From Armadillidium nasatum (taxonomy: Eukaryota; Arthropoda; Malacostraca; Isopoda; Armadillidiidae), in assembly GCA_009176605.1 (NCBI GenBank), contig SEYY01000469.1, positions 1-27,288 of the forward strand: a stretch of 27,288 nt of DNA, written 5' to 3'. Positions 16,426-27,288 of this stretch are shown one piece after another. The position numbers and the translations under genes were made by a program. Under the pieces are notes generated by a model, which saw nothing but the letters and a program-made list of their open reading frames with translations, made no database searches and was not told the origin of the DNA. The first letter of the stretch is position 1; each line of letters begins with the position of its first letter.

Positions 16426-17625
16426 TTTTTACTGAACTAATGAAAGTTGAAAAAAGATTGAAAATATTCAATGATCACAAAACTTATTTTTTTTAAAACA
16501 AAACAATTGATAGGTGATAAAAGGCTAGTGCCACCAAGACTTTACATCCAACTTGCCCTAGTGAGTAGTCTAATTTCTTCATTGATTACTGCAACATTCG
16601 TGGTGTTAAATACAATTTCCATTTTGCTGAATACTACCTCTCTTCTTTTAGACTTAACCTCTTACTCTTGACAGAAACTCGAGTGCTTGAGCATTCTGAT
16701 AGCAAACCATTTCCTGTTTTCTCTCACTATCTATATCTTCAATTTTCAGCTAAAAGAGGTTGCTATGCATATGTACCCTACGATATTGTTTACTCTTGTC
16801 TCTCTAATTTAGAGACTTCTGAATTTTCCACCATGTGGCTAAAGTTCTCTTGCCATTCTACAAATAAATTCATTTGTTCTGTTTACTTATCTCCTAATTT
16901 ATAAACTATACTAAATTCCAAAACAGAGAACATTTTCTTTTCAATTTCTTTCTCAGAAATTTACATATTAGATGATTTCAATATTCACCACTGTCAATGA
17001 TTTTCTTACAGTTTTCACAACACAGCTGGTGAATGTGTCTTTCAATTCTCCATCCAAAACAACTTTGGGTAGTGGGTGCAGTTCCCTACTAGAGTACCTG
17101 ATCGTCTTGAAGATAAACCCAATATTCTAGATCTTCTTTTAAACTTCTAAACCATTTCTTTATACTGTCAAATTCCATCTTCCTCTGAGTTCTTCTGATT
17201 GCTTTATTATCTTTGTATCCATCCTATTCTATCTTTGGAAGTCTTCCGCATGAAAGATTACCACGCATTTGGGGAAACGATTGTGACATTACAGTGACCA
17301 ACCTGGTTAAGTTTTCGGTCTTACTTCTTTGATTTCCTGTGGAATGATTATCACTTCTGTGAGAGTGCTTGTGAAGAGCACATGACCGAGGTGACTCACT
17401 GTAGCATGGAGACTATATTCTATAATCTTCCCCTTCTTCTAAGCCTTACAAACCTTGGTTTAACTCTACTTATTCTTGTGCTATTTTCCGCAGGGATGCT
17501 GCCTTCAGGAATTACTGTTGTTTTCAAACTCCAGAAAATCATGCCATTTATATTTCATCCCAAAATCATGCAAAATCTGTTCTTGTTCTTAGTAACACCA
17601 AACACTAATTTCTCAATTCAAAATG

Positions 17626-18108
<483 letters not shown>

Positions 18109-18798
18109 TCTTTCAGCACAACTGCAGTTTCACCTTCTTAAAAACTGTACTTTTTGCTCAGACTTTTGAAACTAATTCAACTTTAGATGATTTCGGAGCA
18201 ATACCTCTTTCTTCAATCCCCCTCCCCCCCTCAAAATTCATTTGTCTAAAATTGTAAATTCTTCTTAAAAAAGTCCATTTCTGCTCCCTCTTAGCTTTAC
18301 ACTAAGAAGGTATACGGTACGGATGGTCTCCTTCCTGTGGTTCTTAATATTTGTGCTCTTTGGCTTGCACCCTGCTTTGGAAAAATATTTTGTCCCTGTC
18401 TTTCTATTTCAACCTTCCCTTCTCACTGAAATGCGCTCTCATCAGCATGTGCCGAAAAAGGGAGACCTCTTCACCCTTCAGGTACCGTCCCATTTTTTTC
18501 AACTTCCTTTCTTTCAAAAATTTCGCGTTAAAAGTTGGAAAGATCTCATATCTTCTAATCGTATCTCTGATCGCCAGTATGTCTTTCATAAAAAAGTTCT
18601 ACTGGTGATTTTCCTTCCCTTCCCCCTGACTCTTGGTCTTCCTCTCTTCAGCATTTTTTCAGTAAATCTTTTGGTGTCATGATAGACATATTGAAAGCCT
18701 CCAATGGAGTATTGCACGAATCTTTGATTGATAAACTTTTCTCTTTCAGAATTTATCCCCTCCGATTTTCTTTCCGGTCATTCTATAGCAGCTTTAAT

Positions 18799-19016
18799 GG
18801 GGCAACCACTTCTCAGAGCATCATGAATCGAATTTCACCTTTATTGAAAAGAGTTGCTTTACGAACCCATCATCGAACATTACTAACATCCATAGTGTCT
18901 GTCCCATGCACATCGGACAAAGCATGATGAATTTTAGTCACATTCTGTACACCATCAGCATGCAAAAATTCAGTCACTGCACATTGCTTCAACAAAGTAT
19001 CACAATTAGCCTTCAT
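18799..19016 (-). pseudogene. Mariner-like transposase N-terminal fragment
   Basis: On minus from ATG at 19016-19014: MKANCDTLLKQ, then CAVTEFLHADGVQNVTKIHH, then ALSDVHGTDTMDVSNVR, a TGA stop, then WVRKATLFNKGEI. After a one-base frame change, HDALRSGCP ends near 18799. Mariner-type transposases start with this helix-turn-helix layout (FL..EG....IH..L..VYGD..MD.S.VRRWVR), followed by HD.PRSGRP. The TGA is one substitution from the Arg expected at that position. Only the DNA-binding N-terminus remains. The catalytic DDE/D part is absent. It abuts the end of the LINE copy at about 18793. Confidence 0.78.
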
Positions 19017-20410
19017 TTTTTTATCACTGCACAACAATGAAAGGTAATAACTATACTGTCATGTGTCAAATCTATTCTACAAGCTTCAATCTTTCAAATG
19101 CAGTTCTGAATATGTTTATTATAACTGTTTCCATTGCTTAGCAACACATTGACAGGCATTTTTTTTTCAGCCTGCCCTCGTATATGCGCTTAAAAATTTC
19201 AAGAGTAAAAAATCAAAGTTAAAAAGTTAAAGGTTTTGTTATAATTCAATGTTAAAAAATTAAAAGAGTAAAATGAGGATAAATTTCTTGGTTTAACCCA
19301 AACCATCTTCTTCAAGTGATTAAATAAAAATGAATAAAAAGAAGACCAGTAATCTTTTAGTTATCTTCTTTTCTGTTGCCAAGGATACACCCCAAAGTAA
19401 AAACAAAAGTTGTGTTTTCTGTTGCTAATTTTGAGACAATGATTTTGTACCTGTTGTTATTCTTAATGTAATTATTGATAATATCTAATGAGCAACTATT
19501 TTTATTCATGTTTACGTTATTGTCAAAAGTACTCATAATCAAAGCAGTTTTATATTTTTATAATGAAAGGATTGGACAAGTTAGCCATCAACTTGCTAAT
19601 GAACAAATTAACTCAATGTTGTTAAAGTTTGCATAAAGCAGAAAAGTGGTCATTTGTTCATAAACTATATTTATGTAGATAAATTCTCCTTCGGAACCCA
19701 TCAGTCTCACCAATTTAAATTACTTCACACTTATAACACTTAAATTTTGTAGATCTTTTCCTTCAACTTTTTGTTTTATTTTGGATAACAAAACTTTTTT
19801 AAAAAAAACATGTTATTGATTGTAGCATTTTCATGAGTTGTATTAGCTTTTATATGTTTTTTTTTTTTTTTTTTTTTTTTTTCATAAACTTTTGTTTTTC
19901 TAGAGATGGTTGTTGATAAATTAAAACTTTCTTGATCGAGAAATGAGTAACATTCTCAGGATTACTAAAATGTTTTTAGCTTTAACAAAAGTTAATAATA
20001 AAGTTTGGGTGACAATTATTTAAAAATGCCTCTAATATGGACCAAATTATACTGCAAAAATAGTAGGTAACAGATTTTTTGAGATCTCAGAGCCTGTGAA
20101 AATTTCAATCTCTTCTTTGCATGTACAGAATGCAAAGAATATCAATGTATATAGAAATTACTGTGAGAATCTTTTATGAACACTTTAAATCTGGAAAACT
20201 ATTACTAGAATGTACAACCAACGTCCAAAAATGGCAATGTATCCTCTTCTCTGATGTAAAGTTAAGAAGGGACATGGGAGTTCAAGAAACCTATAACATT
20301 TGATGTCTTTAAAGGCTCATGCATTACCGCAAAAACATCCTCCACATACCTTTTTTTTTTTTTAATTTAGGTAATCATTCAAATATGTTCTTTCAAACAG
20401 TTCAATATAT
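19017..20410. other. Intron sequence, nothing recognised apart from T-runs
   Basis: AT-rich with a T-run at about 19858-19882. Short frames on both strands (for example 19357-19542 minus, 20121-20303 plus) show no known motif. Confidence 0.5.
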
Positions 20411-21418
20411 TTTTTTTTTTTTTTTTTTTTTTACACATCACCACCACTCACGGGCAAAGCCCTATTCAAGGAGGGGGTGTTAAAAGAATAAAAATGAAAG
20501 TAAATAGAGTACAAAATCCAGAAAATAAAAACCACCCCTACAGTACCCACCTAACGCAAATTTCTCAGGTGGGCGCAGACGCGGGCTTTAAAGAAATTGA
20601 GATTAAATGCAGAGGGAAATACAGAAGATGGAAGAGAGTTCACAAGACAGAGGTGGCAGGAAAGAAAGAGGCACCACAGCGGACAAGCCTGGAGTTGCCT
20701 ATGTCCACGCAAAATTGATGCGCGGACATTGCACCCCTTGTGCTGCGAGGACGCCGTAAAGGTGGAGGTACACGGGTGGATAGTTCCCTCGAGCATTTGC
20801 CACTGTAGTACCTATAGAAAAGTGACAAGGCACCAACATCACGTCGCAAAGATAAAGAATCAAGAGAATTAGAAAGAGCGGGACAGTTTATAAGTCTTTT
20901 AGCCTTTGACTCAACCCTATCCAAAAGACGGGTGAAACCTGAGCCACCCCAGATATGAGAGCAGTACTCCATACAAGGGCGGATGAGACCCTTGTATAAT
21001 TGGAGTAACTGCGAGGAAGAAAAAAATTCCCGCAGTCTAAACAGAACTCCCAGCTTCTTTGAGGCCGCCCTAGCAACCATTGTGATATGAGGTTTCCAAG
21101 ACATTTTTTTGTTTATGTGAAGGCCAAGGATGTTTATATTGTCAACAGGAGAGACGGGAGAACCATCGAAAGAGATAGAAAAGTTAGGAGGTGTCTTTGA
21201 GAGAGAGATTTCTAGAAGTTGAGTTTTTAAAGAGTTGAATTTCACAAGGTTGAGACGACCCCACTGGGAAATTCTATCCAGATCTGCAAGAATGGAATCA
21301 GAAAGATGTAGACGAGAGGCAACTCTAGATGCAAAGGAAGGAGCAGATTTGAAATGAGTAGAAGAATGGAGGGTTGAGTCATCGGCATATGAATAAGAGA
21401 AAGTGGAGAATCCATACT
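20411..21418 (-). mobile_element. 5'-truncated Jockey-like LINE, family 2, with poly(A) tail
   Basis: On minus the element begins inside the RT at about 21418 and ends in a poly(A) of about 22 bp (T-run 20411-20432). The 3' end reads GGGCTTTGCCCGTGAGTGGT before the tail. 5' truncation plus an A-tail is the usual product of aborted target-primed reverse transcription. The protein differs from family 1 (LGVLFRLREFFSSSQLLQLYKG against LGVLRRLQNYFTPSQLLSLYRG), and so does the tail, A-run against TA repeats. No clear target-site duplication was found. Confidence 0.88.
20560..21415 (-). pseudogene. Family 2 LINE RT C-terminal fragment
   Basis: Opens with SYSYADDSTLHSSTHFKSAP (catalytic YADD near 21390), then DLDRISQWGRLNLVKFNS, NILGLHINKKMSWKPHI, SKKLGVLFRLREFFSS, GLIRPCMEYCSHIWGG and PPPLRRPRSTR. 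About 250 codons run without a stop from 21415 to 20640. One frameshift near 20640 then moves the reading to NSLPSSVFPSAFNLNFFKA and RVCAHL, the usual Jockey C-terminus. This is the best-preserved RT piece in the window, so this insertion may be younger than the family 1 copies. The RT N-terminal half and endonuclease are missing by truncation. Confidence 0.9.
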
Positions 21419-22195
21419 AAAGATCTCTCTCTGTTTATAAACTCTTCCATCAAATTCAAAATATGCAAAATCAATACATAAATTAACTAATGCTCTTATA
21501 ATAGTAAAAGGAACAAAGAATATTAAATTTCATCAATATAATCATCCAACATTTGTAAGTTCTACTAGAACATTTGCGAATAAACATGGAATATCAAAAT
21601 TAACAAAGGTTTTTTTTTTTTTCATTAAAATTTGTGTTTAATTTTAATGGTAAAATCCACTGAACAGATTATATGTCATTCCAAAATGTCCAACTAACTG
21701 AGTTTCCTTAACCAAGCAGAAAACTTTTTAGTAACAAATCCAAAATTGAAAAAAAAAGGATTTATCAACATAAATATTTTAAGAATATATGACCACCATT
21801 TTACTTTATGTATACTTAGAAAACAACCACAATCAATCGATATTTCCAGAGAGAAGTGGATTGCTAAATTGACCAATCCTATCATAAGAAAAATATCTGA
21901 ATCCACTGTAATTATAAATACTTTTGAAATGATCTAAAGCATTAATAAAAAAATATTTACTCAATAAATACAATTAACACTAACTGTTAATTGTATTTTG
22001 TATAACATCACTGTAAAAAAATTAGCAATAGGGCATATAACTTTTTAGTTTTTTACTTTGGGGTGTAGTCTTGACAATAATAGTAATGGGAAAAAAAAAA
22101 ATTATTATTCTTTTTATTAATTATTAATTCATTGCTTGTAAAAGATGGTTCTGGCAAAGCCAAAAAGTGAAGCAAGATTTTTACTTTTATATATA
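21419..22195. other. Intron sequence, nothing recognised
   Basis: Contains an open frame on plus (21746-21937, 63 residues, LRIYDHHFTLCILRKQ near its start) without recognised motifs. It includes A- and T-runs at 21610, 21748 and 22090. Confidence 0.5.
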
Positions 22196-23565
<1,370 letters not shown>

Positions 23566-23569
23566 TTAC

Positions 23570-23816
23570 TTTTCCTTATTTTCACTATCATCTGAATGTT
23601 CACCTTCTTCTCTCGGACTTTTTGGATTACTCGTTTCTGAATTATGTAATTCTATTATAGATTCACTAGTAGAACTATGAGAGAGATTCGAAGGTTGTGA
23701 TGGCATTGGAGCCTGTGCTACTTTACTTTTATTAACAACAGAGTATCCAGGATGATATCCTGGAGGTGGTTGTGAAGTATCCACTGGTAAAAATGAAAAG
23801 TTTCTCCCATCATAGT
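23570..23816 (-). CDS. SCAF4/SCAF8-like: SCAF4/SCAF8-like protein, acidic linker exon
   Basis: Exon of 247 nt on minus. The acceptor is CTTTGTATCAG (AG at 23818-23817), with (TA)n instead of a pyrimidine tract upstream. The donor is GGAAAA|GTAAGT (GT at 23569-23568). Two leading bases finish a codon, 81 full codons follow, and two trailing bases join the C of the RS exon. Sequence features: [25 protein letters not shown], then [20 protein letters not shown], then [16 protein letters not shown]. This is a Pro-rich then Ser/acidic, probably disordered linker leading into the RS domain. By itself it has no diagnostic domain. Assignment rests on phase agreement, good splice signals, composition unlike the neighbouring repeats, and position upstream of the RS and RRM exons. 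Earlier exons (CTD-interacting domain) would lie beyond the window. Confidence 0.78.
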
Positions 23817-23826
23817 CTGATACAAA

Positions 23827-24022
<196 letters not shown>

Positions 24023-25797
24023 ACCGACAGGGGCCCCGGTCCCGGCCATTTATACTGACCCCGGCGCCAGCTAAAAATCAGGGAAAACCGGGGTTTAAAT
24101 GGCGAATTATACTTAAGAGGACAGTCCAATTTCAATTTTTTTTTTTAATTTTCAGCCGATTCTCCTGAAATTTTCAGTGTATATAGTTTTTTTCCCGGTG
24201 AAAAAAAAATCCATTTATAGCGTTTTTCTGAGCCTATAACTGTTAAAAAAAATTTTTTTTTTTTGGAAATTTGACTTTTTTTTTTTTTTTTCATATGACT
24301 GCGGAACCAAACCATTTTTTGGAATGACCTGAAATTTGATATATATATATTCAGAATTTTATGAGATACAAAAGCTTTTAACAGAATTTTGTTCCCAGAG
24401 TTATAGGAAAAATGTTATAAACAAAAAAACTGACTAGCTATCGGGGGGGAGGGGGAGGGAGAATAGCTTTTCGGACAAAAAAATTTTTAAAAAAAACTAC
24501 AACTACAACATTTCTTATTTTTGGTAGGTCTATAGAGGAGGGATGGGGCTAAAAATTATTCTCTATACTTTATTCGATGCAATTCGTTGGTTTCGAGATA
24601 TAGCTTCTCAAAAAGGTCCAATTTTGACCAAATTTCAAAAATTACAAAGTTTGAGAGATTATATTTCGCTTCAAACAAATAGCATTTAATAATGCACTAA
24701 ATAAAAGTTGTTTCTCTGTCCCTGCTCTAAACAGTATCCAAAAATAAAGAAATTAGTAGGTAGCGTTTTTTTAAAATAATTTTTTTTTTTTTTTTTTTTT
24801 TTTTTTTGCAAAAAAAATTTCAAGTACTTATAACTTTTTTTCTAGACTTGATATTAAAAGTCTATTCCCACTAATTCAAGAAATTCGGGCTAAGATTATT
24901 CAGTTAAATTTTCAGCTCATGAGGACAAGTGGTTTGACCCCGCTATTCATTTTTTTTTCAACTTGGCTCCAAATAACTTTCAAACTGCTATTAATAGACT
25001 CAGAGAAATGTTCAAAATCAACTCAGAACTTCAGGGAAAAATGCATATACCGTGAAAATTTCAGCTCAATTGGTCAAATAATAACAAAAAGTTTTCAAAC
25101 AAAATACAAGAAAATTAAGATTTTTTTTTGTTTTTTCAATATTTTCTTTTTCTTTTCTCTTTCTTTTCTGCTACTGACTGTTCATCTTTGCGCTTTGATT
25201 TTAGATGCCCCATAAAGATTTGGTTGAAAATTTTTAACTTGTGCATCCAGAGGTCCTCATCTAATTTTCTGACTGCAGATGCTACATTTACCTATATCTT
25301 ATCTTGAAACATTGTAAAGTACTCCCATAATGGTGAAGCTGATTTTTTTAGCCATATTTACTCAAAAGTTTAAAGAAAATAATAATTTTGAATGTAGCTA
25401 AATGATACAAGTTTGATACACAGCAATAAAATAACAATGATATGCATAAATACAATTTATATTTATAATGTCATATCTTACATTTTTTCATACTTTAACT
25501 TGAGGTCTTACCTAAGTAAACTTGTTGAATAACTTGTGAATAAGGAAAAAAAAATTAAAAAATTTCAAACTTTTATTATACAAAGTCTGTAATTTTCTAA
25601 CATTTTTTCGGTGAACGTGCATATAATCATTAATTTAAGTGAATGTTGACTATTCTACTCCTTCCTTATAATTAAATAAATCTCAACTAAAACTATATCT
25701 AATTTTCTTAACCTAAAATTTCAGTGCTTTTGACCTCGTTACCAATTTTAGGCAACACCGCCCAAATTAGGGTAACCCCATCCACAGCCCCGGTCGG
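24023..25797 (-). mobile_element. 1.77 kb BED-finger element, copy 2 (inverted)
   Basis: 1775 bp, reverse orientation relative to 10269-12035. Ends: ACCGACAGGGGCCCCGG at 24023, and CCGACCGGGGCTGTGG as the reverse complement of the right end. The order of recognisable blocks is the same when reversed: AAAATCAGGGAAAACCGGGG, then AATTATACTTAAGAGGACAG, then the long homopolymer-rich non-coding part, then the BED-finger region at about 25150-25355. Flanked by TATG repeat on the left and (TA)n on the right. Confidence 0.82.
25150..25355 (-). pseudogene. BED-finger remnant in copy 2
   Basis: On minus from ATG at 25355. The reading gives WEYFTMFQD (the canonical BED start with Trp kept, where copy 1 has Leu), then after frame breaks CSICSQKIR (C-x2-C), and SLWG followed out of frame by LKSKRKDEQ. 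The second histidine of copy 1's KHKDEH is Arg here. It has more breaks than copy 1. Confidence 0.7.
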
Positions 25798-25804
25798 GCC
25801 CAAT

Positions 25805-27288
<1,484 letters not shown>

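Noticed and set aside
21746..21937. 63-codon frame on plus (IYDHHFTLCILRKQ...)
   Set aside because: No start context, no splice signals that fit a gene and no recognised motif. Length is compatible with chance.
24919..25215. 98-codon frame on plus in the BED-element copy 2
   Set aside because: Antisense to the element, not conserved as an ORF in copy 1, and Phe/Lys-rich from homopolymers.

Overview
This is eukaryotic, animal DNA: AT-rich, intron-bearing and dominated by transposable-element remains and (TA)n microsatellites. The only host gene I can support lies on the minus strand. Three exons (about 23.8 kb, 13.6 kb and 6.2-5.9 kb) join in consistent phase and encode an acidic/SR-rich linker, an RS domain and most of an RRM. 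The RRM has RNP2-like LWVGHL and RNP1-like RGCAFVCM and matches the SCAF4/SCAF8 family (SR-related factors that bind the RNA polymerase II CTD). The RRM sequence and the types of Jockey-like, Penelope-like and mariner-like elements suggest an invertebrate, more likely an arthropod. The species cannot be fixed from the sequence.

Layout. 1-590: no recognised feature. 594-1776: four (TA)n arrays separating two copies of a CATCCG-based minisatellite module and a reverse-transcriptase (RT) fragment. 1777-4938: a degraded but nearly complete Jockey-like LINE on minus (family 1). 4939-5918: (TA)n arrays, a small foldback and a GATACC-rich terminal fragment. 5919-6267: RRM exon. 6331-13471: a large intron holding (TA)n arrays, a LINE 5' end, a Penelope-like element with a GIY-YIG endonuclease remnant, a 1.77 kb element with a BED-finger remnant, and TATG/ATT/poly-T tracts. 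13472-13618: RS exon. 13619-23569: a second large intron with a LINE fossil, a GATACC/hAT-like region, a broken LINE copy holding a composite insertion, a mariner remnant, a 5'-truncated poly(A) LINE (family 2) and another family 1 3' fragment. 23570-23816: upstream exon, with (TA)n directly on both sides. 24023-25797: second copy of the 1.77 kb element, inverted relative to the first. 25926-27288: the 5' half of a family 1 LINE on plus, cut by the window end.

There is no operon-like or defence-like system here. The more unusual signals are: (i) fifteen (TA)n arrays of similar length (108-130 bp) that coincide with LINE ends and with splice sites; (ii) a 1.77 kb, mostly non-coding BED-finger element present as an inverted pair that brackets two exons of the host gene; (iii) an inverted duplication of part of the Penelope-like element. 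None of the transposon coding regions looks intact: all carry stops, frameshifts or truncations.
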